This document shows positions 1 through 5,198 of a stretch of 5,198 nucleotides of DNA, piece by piece (position 1 is the first letter of the stretch; every line of letters begins with the position of its first letter). The notes under the pieces were generated by a model. The model was not told the DNA's origin. It ran no database searches and saw only the letters and a list, made by a program, of their open reading frames with translations. The DNA is from Aquariibacter sp964433315. GTDB lineage: Bacteria > Pseudomonadota > Gammaproteobacteria > Burkholderiales > Burkholderiaceae_C. Both the position numbers and the translations under genes were made by a program. The stretch lies in the NCBI GenBank assembly GCA_964433315.1, contig CAYSQO010000093.1:1-5198 (forward strand), written 5' to 3'.

Positions 1-1
1 C

Positions 2-1270
2 GCCCCTCCTGCCTCCGGCCCGCGCTGGGACGTGTTCTGCCGCGTGATCGACAACCACGGCGACCTCGGCGTCTGCTGGCGCCTGGCCACCCGCCTGGCC
101 GCGCTGGGCGCGCAGGTGCGGCTGTGGGTGGACGATGCCCGCGCCCTGGCCTGGATGGCCCCCGACGGCTGCCCCGGTGTGCAGCTGCGGCCCTGGCGCG
201 AGCCGCAGGCCGGCGAGACGCCGGGCGAGGTCGTCGTCGAGTCCTTCGGCTGCGACCCGCCGCCCGGCTTCGTCGCCGCGATGGCCGCACGCAGCGCGGC
301 CGCCGGCCAGCACGCGCCGGGCGCCGTGCCGGCGCAAGCCCCCGCGACGCAGGCGGTGGCCGCCTCCGGGGCCGCGGCCCCCCGCCCGGCCCCCCCGCCG
401 GCCGGGCCCGCCCCGCTCTGGCTGAACCTGGAGTACCTGAGCGCCGAGTCCTATGTCGAGCGCAGCCACGGCCTGCGCTCGCCCCAGGGCAGCGGGCCCG
501 GCGCGGGGCTGGACAAATGGTTCTTCTACCCCGGCTTCACGCCGGCCACCGGCGGCCTGATGCGCGGGCCGCTGCCCGGCGACACGGGCGCCGGCTTCGA
601 CCCGGCCGCCGTGCGGGCCGAGGCCAGCGGCGGCGCGGCACGGCCCGGCGTGCCGGCGGTCAGCCTCTTCGGCTACCCGCAGGCGGCGCTGCCCGCCCAG
701 CTGGCCGCCTGGGCCGCCGGGCCGCGGCCCATCGACCTGCTGCTCACCCCGGGCCATGCCACGGACCAGGCCACCGCCTGGCTGGGCCGGGCGCTGGCCG
801 TCGGCGAGGCCGTGGACCGAGGCGCGCTGCGCCTGATCGCCCTGCCCTGGCTGAGCCAGCCCGGCTTCGACCGCCTGCTGGCCGCCTGTGCGCTGAACCT
901 GGTGCGCGGCGAGGACTCGCTGGCCCGCGCCCTCTGGGCCGGCCGGCCGATGCTGTGGCAGCTCTACCCGCAGGAGGAGGACACGCATGCCGTGAAGCTG
1001 CAGGCCTTCCTGGACCGGGTGCTGCTGCCCGGCGCCGCGGCCGACCTGGCGCAGGCGCTGCGGGCCGCCTTCGCGCGCTGGAACGGCCTGGCCGATCCGG
1101 CCGTGCCGGCCCTGCAGGGCCTGGGGCCGGGCGAGCCCGGCCACGCGGCCTGGGCCGCGCAGGCCGAGGCCCTGCGGCAGCGCCTGCAGGCCCGCGCCGA
1201 GCGCGACGGCGACCTGGCCGAGCAGCTGTGGCAGCAGGCCCACGGGCGGCGGCCGGCGCCGCTCGGCTAA
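2..1270 (+). CDS. earP: EF-P arginine rhamnosyltransferase EarP (5'-partial)
   Basis: EarP transfers rhamnose from dTDP-beta-L-rhamnose to Arg32 of elongation factor P in the cytosol. The frame is open from base 2 without ATG, GTG or TTG before GTG at 32. The codons just upstream read PRWD, and W-D-x-F-C is the usual EarP beginning, so the true start probably lies left of the window and GTG 32 is internal. Numbering from GTG 32, the N-terminal signature VIDNHGDLGVCWRLATRLA (residues 5-23) carries the conserved aspartates of the acceptor/catalytic site. LNLEYLSAE (131-139), ERSHGL (143-148) and FFYPGFT (164-170) follow. RGEDSLARALWAGRP (292-306) and LYPQEEDTHAVKLQAFL (311-327) form the nucleotide-sugar-binding part of the GT-B C-terminal domain. 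Residues about 88-127 are an Ala/Pro-rich insertion; without it the length would fit the usual 370-390 residues. It lies directly upstream of efp, the standard arrangement. The identification is firm; the start is not. Confidence 0.95.
   Translation, partial: APPASGPRWDVFCRVIDNHGDLGVCWRLATRLAALGAQVRLWVDDARALAWMAPDGCPGVQLRPWREPQAGETPGEVVVESFGCDPPPGFVAAMAARSAAAGQHAPGAVPAQAPATQAVAASGAAAPRPAPPPAGPAPLWLNLEYLSAESYVERSHGLRSPQGSGPGAGLDKWFFYPGFTPATGGLMRGPLPGDTGAGFDPAAVRAEASGGAARPGVPAVSLFGYPQAALPAQLAAWAAGPRPIDLLLTPGHATDQATAWLGRALAVGEAVDRGALRLIALPWLSQPGFDRLLAACALNLVRGEDSLARALWAGRPMLWQLYPQEEDTHAVKLQAFLDRVLLPGAAADLAQALRAAFARWNGLADPAVPALQGLGPGEPGHAAWAAQAEALRQRLQARAERDGDLAEQLWQQAHGRRPAPLG
293..412 (+). other. 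Ala/Pro-rich low-complexity insertion inside EarP
   Basis: About 40 codons (residues 88-127, counted from GTG 32) encode almost only Ala, Pro, Gly, Gln and Arg. They lie between FVAAMAAR and the conserved LWLNLEYLSAE segment. From what I know of EarP proteins these two segments are usually joined by only a few residues. The insertion keeps the reading frame and the domains on both sides look intact. It is probably a disordered surface loop between early elements of the N-terminal Rossmann domain. The boundaries are by eye. Confidence 0.6.
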
Positions 1271-1273
1271 ACT
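1268..1273 (+). promoter_or_regulatory. Possible -10 element for efp
   Basis: TAAACT overlaps the earP stop codon and is followed by CGCGGGCTTTTC. It is a local AT-rich spot in very GC-rich DNA and matches TATAAT at four of six positions. In GC-rich betaproteobacteria a similar arrangement just ahead of a gene often marks the start region. No acceptable -35 is visible about 17 bases upstream. If used, the efp leader would be about 165-170 nt long. This is weak evidence; efp could also be co-transcribed with earP. Confidence 0.25.
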
Positions 1274-1320
1274 CGCGGGCTTTTCGGCCGACGCGAGCAT
1301 CTTGCCCGCAGGCCGGCCGC

Positions 1321-1354
1321 CCCGGGTGCGCAGGCCTGCGCAAGCGCACCGGGG
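1321..1354 (+). repeat. Palindrome and overlapping hairpin in the efp leader
   Basis: Bases 1327-1342 read TGCGCAGGCCTGCGCA, a perfect 16-base palindrome. A competing longer hairpin pairs GGTGCGC (1325-1331) with GCGCACC (1344-1350). It extends through CCC (1321-1323) and GGG (1352-1354) across one G-G mismatch. The two folds cannot form together. The element could be a dimeric repressor site or an RNA structure in the efp leader, or chance in GC-rich DNA. The rest of 1271-1448 holds no gene I can support. Confidence 0.4.
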
Positions 1355-1437
1355 GCGTCGACCCCAGGCGCGGCACCCCATCCGGGCGGTGACCGGGCCG
1401 TCCCCGCCGAGGCCCCAGGCCCGCGGACCCAAACCCC

Positions 1438-1441
1438 AAGG
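1438..1441 (+). promoter_or_regulatory. Ribosome binding site of efp
   Basis: AAGG lies 7 bases before ATG 1449, a normal Shine-Dalgarno spacing. It supports ATG 1449 over in-frame starts further upstream, for example one at 1302 that would add 49 residues absent from the EF-P family. Confidence 0.65.
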
Positions 1442-1448
1442 TTCACCG

Positions 1449-2003
1449 ATGAAACTCGCTCAGGAAATCCGCGCCGGCAACGTGATCATGCAGGGCAAGG
1501 ACCCCATGGTCGTCCTGCGCACCGAATACAGCCGCGGCGGCCGCGGCGCCGCCACCGTGCGGATCAAGATGAAGAACCTGCTCAACGGCGGCGGCGCCGA
1601 GGTGGTCTTCAAGGCCGACGACAAGATGGACCAGATCATCCTGGACAAGAAGGAGTGCACCTACACCTACTTCGCCGACCCGATGTACGTGTTCATGGAT
1701 GCCGAGTACAACCAGTTTGAGGTCGAGGCCGAGAACATGGGCGACGCCATCTCCTACCTGGAAGACAACATGGCCGTCGAAGTGGTGTTCTACGACGGCA
1801 AGGCCATCTCGGTCGAACTGCCGACCACCGTGGTCCGCGAGATCGAGACCGAGCCGGCCGTCAAGGGCGACACCTCGGGCAAGGTCATGAAGCCCGCCAA
1901 GCTCGTCGGCACCGGCTTCGAGATCGCCGTGCCGCTGTTCGTCGAGAGCGGTGACAAGATCGAAATCGACACCCGCACCCACGAGTACAAGAAGCGCGTC
2001 TGA
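1449..2003 (+). CDS. efp: Translation elongation factor P (Arg32 type)
   Basis: EF-P binds between the ribosomal P and E sites and speeds peptide bond formation at consecutive prolines. The protein is 184 residues, the normal full length. It has an N-terminal KOW-like domain (about 1-63) and two OB-fold domains (about 64-126 and 127-184). The start MKLAQEIRAGNVI and the end GDKIEIDTRTHEYKKRV are typical of the family. The loop tip reads YSRGGRGAA, with Arg at position 32 (codon CGC, 1542-1544). EarP-dependent EF-Ps are modified on arginine here, whereas the EpmA/EpmB type carries lysine. The adjacent earP agrees with this. Its codons look less GC-saturated than those of its neighbours (many AAG, GAA, ATC, TAC), as expected for a highly expressed gene. 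The stop is TGA, followed by a terminator at 2034-2056. Intact, with no anomaly. Confidence 0.98.
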   Translation: MKLAQEIRAGNVIMQGKDPMVVLRTEYSRGGRGAATVRIKMKNLLNGGGAEVVFKADDKMDQIILDKKECTYTYFADPMYVFMDAEYNQFEVEAENMGDAISYLEDNMAVEVVFYDGKAISVELPTTVVREIETEPAVKGDTSGKVMKPAKLVGTGFEIAVPLFVESGDKIEIDTRTHEYKKRV

Positions 2004-2006
2004 GTC

Positions 2007-2022
2007 CCGGCGGATCCGCCGG
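2007..2022 (+). repeat. Perfect 16-base palindrome after the efp stop
   Basis: CCGGCGGATCCGCCGG is perfectly self-complementary and begins 3 bases after the efp TGA. As RNA it could fold into a short hairpin with a tight loop or pair between two molecules. As DNA it could bind a dimeric protein. It has no T-tract of its own and is separate from the terminator at 2034-2056. It may protect the efp mRNA 3' end; no function is shown. Confidence 0.5.
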
Positions 2023-2028
2023 CGCCAC

Positions 2029-2034
2029 AGGAGG
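2029..2034 (+). promoter_or_regulatory. Shine-Dalgarno for mnmC, separated from ATG by a hairpin
   Basis: AGGAGG is a full anti-16S match, but it ends 23 bases before ATG 2058, too far for ordinary use. The hairpin at 2034-2051 lies between them. If it folds, only about 6 unpaired bases (2052-2057) separate the Shine-Dalgarno from the start codon. The last G of AGGAGG is also the first base of the stem. The only other possible start near normal spacing is in-frame CTG 2046, 11 bases downstream, which is a rare start codon. No other Shine-Dalgarno is visible near ATG 2058. Confidence 0.45.
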
Positions 2035-2056
2035 GGCAGCTTCGGCTGCCCTTTTT
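2034..2056 (+). terminator. Rho-independent terminator of efp
   Basis: GGGCAGC (2034-2040) and GCTGCCC (2045-2051) form a perfect 7-bp stem closed by a TTCG tetraloop, followed directly by TTTTT (2052-2056). G2033-T2052 and A2032-T2053 could extend the stem. It lies 30 bases after the efp stop and ends one base before the mnmC ATG. Any efp transcript that stops here therefore excludes mnmC, and mnmC expression from efp needs read-through. Confidence 0.9.
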
Positions 2057-2057
2057 C

Positions 2058-4094
2058 ATGCCCTCCCCGCTCCAAGCCGCCCACATCGTCGACGACGCCG
2101 AAGGCCTGCCCTCGGCGCCGGACTACGGCGACCGCTACCACGGCCGTGCCGGTGGGCGGGCGCAAGCGCGGGCCGTCTTCCTGCGCGGCCTGGGCCTGCT
2201 GCCCGAGCCCGGCGAAGGCCCGCCGGCCTGGGCCGGCCGCCCGCGCCACGTGCTGCTCGAAACCGGCTTCGGCCTGGGGCAGAACTTCCTCAGCACCTGG
2301 GCGGCGTGGCGGGCCGATCCGCAGCGGCCGCAGCGCCTGGTCTACCTGGGGCTGGAGCTGCACCCGCCGCGGCCGCAGGACCTGGCCCGCGCCCTGGCCA
2401 AGGCCGGCCACCCGGCCGACTGCGTCGCCGCGCTGCTGGCGGCCTGGCCGCCGGCCAGCGCCGGCTGGCACCGCATCGACCTGGAAGGCGGCCGGGTGCT
2501 GCTGCAGCTGGGCTTCGGCGACGCACTGACGCTGGCGCGCGGCCTGCCGGCCACGCTGGACGGGCTGCTGCTGGACGGCTTCGCGCCGGACCGCAACCCC
2601 GCGCTCTGGTCGCCCGAGCTCTTCCAGGCCCTGGCCCGGCGCTGCCGGCCCGGAGCCCGTGCCGCCACCTGGAGCATCGCCCGTCCGGTGCGTGAGGGCC
2701 TGGCCGCCGCCGGCTTCACCCTGATGCGCCGGCCCGGCTTCGACGGCAAGCGCGACCGGCTGGAGGCGGTCTACCAGCCCCGCCACCACGCCCCGGCCCC
2801 GCCGGGTCGGCCGGGCGCGGACCGGCACGACGGGACCGCCCGACGGGCCCTGATCGTCGGGGCCGGCCTGGCCGGCTGTGCCGCCGCCTGGGCCCTGGGC
2901 CGGGCCGGCTGGGCCTGCACCGTGATCGACGGCGCGGCCCATCCGGCGGCCGGCGCCTCCGGCAACCCGGCCGGCCTGATGCACGCCACCTTCAGCCCCG
3001 ACGATGGCCTGCACGCCCGCGCCCACCGCGCCGCCGCGCTGCGCATGGCCCGGGTGGCCGCGCCCTGGCTGGCCAGCGGCCGGGTGCGTGGCGCCCTGGA
3101 CGGCTTCCTGCGCCTGGAACCGCGGCTGGATGCCGCAAGCGCCACGGCCCAGCGCAGCCGGGCCGGCCTACCGGCGGAGCTGCTGGACTGGCTGGACGGC
3201 CCGCAGGCCGCGGCGGCCAGCGGCCTGCCCCTGGCCGTGCCCGGCCAGGCCCCGCCCGGCGCCTGGCGCTTCCCCCAGGGCGGCTGGCTGGCGCCGGCCG
3301 AGGTCTGTGCGGCCTTCCTGGCCGACGCCGCGCCGGGCCCCGTGCAGTTCCTCGGCGGCCGGCCGGTGGCCCGCTTCGAGCCGACCGACGACGGCGGCTG
3401 GCGGGTGCTCGACCCCCAGGGGCGCGAAATCGACCGCGCCCCGGTGCTGGTGCTGGCCGCGGCCGGGGCCCTCCCGGCGCTGCTGGGCGCCTCGCTGGGC
3501 GAGGCCGCGGCCGCCGCGCCGGGGCCGCTGGGCCGGGTGCGCGGCCAGCTCAGCGCCTGGCCCTTGCCGCCGGGCCAGCCGGGGCCGCGCTGCGCCTTGT
3601 CGGGCGCGGGCTATGCGATGCCGGCGATCGAGGGCTGGCTCTGGACCGGGGCGACCAGCCAGCACGACGACCCCGACCCCGCCCTGCGGGCCACCGACCA
3701 CGCCCACAACCGCCTGCGCCTGGCCGGCCTGCTGGGCTGCACGCCCGAGGCCGTCGGCCCGCTGGAAGCCGCCCGCGGCCGCGTCGCCTGGCGCGCCACC
3801 ACGCCCGACCGTCTGCCCTGGGTCGGCGCCCTGCCCCGCGCCGAAGCCGGTCCCGGCCCGGCCCCGCGCGGCCCGGCCCACTGGCCGCGCTGGTGCGACG
3901 CCCGGGGCGGCGTCTACCTGCTCGGGGGCCTCGGCTCGCGCGGCCTGACCTGGTCGGCCCTGGCCGGCGAACTGCTGGCGAGCTGGGTGAGCGGCGAACC
4001 CGCCCCGGTCGAGCAGGCCCTGGTCGAGGCCCTGGACCCGGCGCGGCAGCGCTTGCGGCAGGCCCCGCGGGCGCGCCCCCCGGCCGCGGGCTGA
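2058..4094 (+). CDS. mnmC: Bifunctional tRNA modification enzyme MnmC
   Basis: MnmC carries out the last two steps of mnm5(s2)U34 synthesis in tRNA. The FAD domain converts cmnm5U to nm5U and the SAM-dependent domain methylates nm5U to mnm5U. The 678-residue protein has both domains, near the usual 660-690. Methyltransferase half (about 1-240): ETGFGLGQNFLSTW (68-81) is the SAM-binding motif I; LDGFAPDRNPALW (172-184) is the family signature with its conserved Asp; GFDGKRDRLEAVY (227-239) closes it. A Pro/Ala-rich linker (about 242-263) follows. Oxidoreductase half (about 264-665): ALIVGAGLAGCAAAWALG (264-281) is the GxGxxG dinucleotide fold; GASGNPAGLMHATFSP (299-314), RATTPDRLPWVGALPR (579-594) and LGGLGSRGLTWSALAGELL (622-640) are the MnmC1 signatures. 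ATG 2058 fits the family N-terminus (DAEGLPSAPDYGDRY). It has no nearby Shine-Dalgarno and follows the efp terminator directly. It is in frame with efp, with only the efp TGA between them. Confidence 0.96.
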   Translation: MPSPLQAAHIVDDAEGLPSAPDYGDRYHGRAGGRAQARAVFLRGLGLLPEPGEGPPAWAGRPRHVLLETGFGLGQNFLSTWAAWRADPQRPQRLVYLGLELHPPRPQDLARALAKAGHPADCVAALLAAWPPASAGWHRIDLEGGRVLLQLGFGDALTLARGLPATLDGLLLDGFAPDRNPALWSPELFQALARRCRPGARAATWSIARPVREGLAAAGFTLMRRPGFDGKRDRLEAVYQPRHHAPAPPGRPGADRHDGTARRALIVGAGLAGCAAAWALGRAGWACTVIDGAAHPAAGASGNPAGLMHATFSPDDGLHARAHRAAALRMARVAAPWLASGRVRGALDGFLRLEPRLDAASATAQRSRAGLPAELLDWLDGPQAAAASGLPLAVPGQAPPGAWRFPQGGWLAPAEVCAAFLADAAPGPVQFLGGRPVARFEPTDDGGWRVLDPQGREIDRAPVLVLAAAGALPALLGASLGEAAAAAPGPLGRVRGQLSAWPLPPGQPGPRCALSGAGYAMPAIEGWLWTGATSQHDDPDPALRATDHAHNRLRLAGLLGCTPEAVGPLEAARGRVAWRATTPDRLPWVGALPRAEAGPGPAPRGPAHWPRWCDARGGVYLLGGLGSRGLTWSALAGELLASWVSGEPAPVEQALVEALDPARQRLRQAPRARPPAAG

Positions 4095-4194
4095 GGCGCG
4101 CCACTGCAGCGCGGCGTGTTCGCGGCCTGCGAGCCCTCGGGCCCCGTCCCCGCAGCGGCCGAGCCGGCGGCCGGACCGCCCGGATCGCCCCCGC
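4095..4194. other. Convergent spacer between mnmC and the photolyase-like gene
   Basis: These 100 bases separate the stop codons of two genes that face each other. I see only a weak 5-bp inverted repeat (CGCGC 4097-4101, GCGCG 4109-4113) and no T-tract in either direction. No bidirectional intrinsic terminator can be supported. Termination may be Rho-dependent or the transcripts may overlap. Confidence 0.5.
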
Positions 4195-5198
4195 TCACTC
4201 CGGGTCGAAGAGCCCGCGCTGCACCCCCGCCGCAGCCCCCGCCGCAGCCCCTGCCGAAACCGCCGCCGGGGCCGCCCCGGAGGCGGCACGGCCGCGGGCC
4301 GGGCGGCGCGTGCCCTCGCGCCCCGGGTGGCGGCTGCCGTGCTTCTGGTAGACCTGCTGCGACTCGGCCCGCACGGCCGGCTGGGCCTTGCGGGTGTGCA
4401 CGGCCTCGCGGGCGGCGGCCATGGCGGGGGCCAGCTCGACGATCGGCGCCGGGTAGCTGCCGCCCGGGCCCAGCACCACGCCATAGGGCGCCAGGGCGTG
4501 CGGCGGCAGCTCCCAGGGGGCGTGGATCGCGGCATCGGGCAGGCGCGCCAGCTCCGGCACCCATTGGCGGATGAAGGCGCCCTGCGGGTCCTGGTCGCGC
4601 GACTGCTTGACCGGGTTGTAGATGCGCACGGTGTTGATGCCGGTCACGCCGCTCTGCATCTGCACCTGCGGCCAGTGGATGCCGGGCTCGTAGTCGGTGA
4701 AGCAGCGCGCCAGGTGCAGGCCGGGCGCGCGCCAGTGCAGCCAGAGCAGCTGGCTGGCGAAGCTCATCACCATGGCGCGCATGCGGAAGTTGAGCCAGCC
4801 GGTGGCGGCCAGGCTGCGCATGCAGGCGTCGACGAAGGGGTAGCCGGTGCGGCCGGCGGCCCAGGCGTCCAGGCGGGCCTGGGCCGCGGGCGCCAGCGGG
4901 CCGCCGTCCTCGTGCGGGCGCAGGCCGTCGAAGCCGCGATGCACGTGGCGCCATTCGATGGCCGGCTCGCTCTCCAGCTTCTGGATGAAGTGGCTCTGCC
5001 AGTGCAGGCGGGATTCGAAGCTCTTGAGCGCGTCCAGCCAGTCGCGGCGCTCGGTGCGGCCGGCCTCGTCGGCGGGCGTCTGCGCCAGCCAGTGCGCGCG
5101 GCGGGCCAGGGCGGCATGCAGCACCTCGCGCACGCTGAGCGTGCCCCAGGCCAGATGGGGCGAGAGGCGCGAGCAGGCCTCGGCCCCCAGTATCGGCC
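4195..5198 (-). CDS. Photolyase/cryptochrome-family FAD protein (5'-partial)
   Basis: This is a flavoprotein of the photolyase/cryptochrome superfamily, likely repairing UV-damaged DNA with light or sensing light. The frame stays open to the right edge; GTG 5133 is internal, because upstream codons read SRLSPHLAWGTLS (5172-5134), the FAD-phosphate-binding motif. About 333 residues are visible, covering the FAD domain; the N-terminal antenna domain, if present, is outside. Numbered from the codon at 5196-5194, further signatures are GRTGYPFVDACMR (115-127), TGWLNFRMR (132-140), TDYEPGIHWPQVQ (167-179), INTVRIYNP (187-195) and FIRQWVPELARLP (208-220). By-eye alignment with E. coli PhrB puts tryptophans at all three electron-transfer positions (W112, W155, W175). 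The usual WMHNR and NNGGW motifs are altered, so it may be a separate subclass rather than a class I CPD enzyme. An Ala/Gly/Arg-rich tail (about 286-333) ends in QRGLFDPE. Confidence 0.9.
   Translation of the reverse strand, partial: PILGAEACSRLSPHLAWGTLSVREVLHAALARRAHWLAQTPADEAGRTERRDWLDALKSFESRLHWQSHFIQKLESEPAIEWRHVHRGFDGLRPHEDGGPLAPAAQARLDAWAAGRTGYPFVDACMRSLAATGWLNFRMRAMVMSFASQLLWLHWRAPGLHLARCFTDYEPGIHWPQVQMQSGVTGINTVRIYNPVKQSRDQDPQGAFIRQWVPELARLPDAAIHAPWELPPHALAPYGVVLGPGGSYPAPIVELAPAMAAAREAVHTRKAQPAVRAESQQVYQKHGSRHPGREGTRRPARGRAASGAAPAAVSAGAAAGAAAGVQRGLFDPE
4198..4338 (-). other. Disordered C-terminal tail ending in QRGLFDPE
   Basis: The last 47 or so codons follow the KHGSR segment and encode mostly Ala, Gly, Arg and Pro, including AAAGAAAGV. 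The DNA carries short repeated GCCGCAGCCCC-like units on the plus strand. No folded domain is apparent. The final peptide QRGLFDPE (4221-4198) contains QRGLF, which resembles the QxxLF form of the bacterial sliding-clamp-binding motif. Clamp binding is inference only. Confidence 0.55.

Noticed and set aside
1272..1297. Possible earP terminator (CTCGCGGGC with GCC-GA-CGCGAG)
   Set aside because: The stem has a two-base bulge and no downstream T-tract, so intrinsic termination is not supported.
124..1392. 422-residue plus-strand frame overlapping earP
   Set aside because: Its composition is almost only Ala, Arg, Gly and Pro, with no motif; it is an out-of-frame shadow of earP.
1302..1448. N-terminal extension of EF-P from an upstream start
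   Set aside because: The extra 49 residues are low-complexity and absent from the family; ATG 1449 has a good Shine-Dalgarno and gives the canonical 184 residues.
1443..3026. 527-residue minus-strand open frame antisense to efp and mnmC
   Set aside because: It is Gly/Ala/Arg-rich, has no recognisable domain and mirrors two well-identified genes; long antisense frames are expected at this GC content.
4097..4113. Hairpin after mnmC as a terminator
   Set aside because: Only 5 bp with a 7-base loop and no T-tract on either strand.
4228..4290. GCCGCAGCCCC-like repeats as a CRISPR or tandem array
   Set aside because: The units are short and irregular, and encode the Ala/Gly tail; there are no spacers or regular period.
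3168..4535. 455-residue minus-strand frame across mnmC and the photolyase gene
   Set aside because: It overlaps two firmly identified genes, has no domain and shows shadow-frame composition.
4116..4574. 152-residue plus-strand frame after mnmC
   Set aside because: It is antisense to the photolyase-like gene and made of Pro/Arg/Gly/Ala runs without a motif or ribosome binding site.

Overview
The window is very GC-rich, compact bacterial DNA with strong G/C bias at third codon positions. The order earP-efp, an EF-P carrying arginine at position 32, and a fused two-domain MnmC point to a betaproteobacterium. I would guess a high-GC Burkholderiales (Rubrivivax/Leptothrix/Sphaerotilaceae-like), but the genus is inference.

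Layout: (1) Bases 2-1270, plus strand: earP, the EF-P arginine rhamnosyltransferase, with its first codons outside the window. (2) Bases 1271-1448: a 178-base GC-rich leader with a weak promoter candidate, a perfect 16-base palindrome and an overlapping longer hairpin. (3) Bases 1449-2003: efp, elongation factor P, with Arg32 in the loop tip. (4) Bases 2004-2057: a 54-base spacer holding a 16-base palindrome, a perfect AGGAGG and an intrinsic terminator that ends one base before the next start codon. (5) Bases 2058-4094: mnmC, the bifunctional tRNA wobble-uridine modification enzyme. (6) Bases 4095-4194: a convergent spacer with no clear terminator. (7) Bases 4195-5198, minus strand: the C-terminal two thirds or so of a photolyase/cryptochrome-family flavoprotein, whose N-terminus lies beyond the right edge.

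The three plus-strand genes share a translation theme. EarP attaches rhamnose to EF-P Arg32, EF-P then rescues ribosomes stalled on polyproline stretches, and MnmC completes mnm5(s2)U34 in tRNA anticodons. The photolyase-like gene is unrelated and read in the opposite direction.

Most of the window is ordinary core genome. The points worth a second look are: the efp terminator hairpin sitting between a perfect Shine-Dalgarno and the mnmC start, a possible split ribosome binding site; a QRGLF peptide resembling a sliding-clamp-binding motif at the end of a disordered tail on the photolyase-like protein; that protein's departures from the usual class I photolyase flavin-pocket motifs; and an Ala/Pro-rich insertion in EarP.
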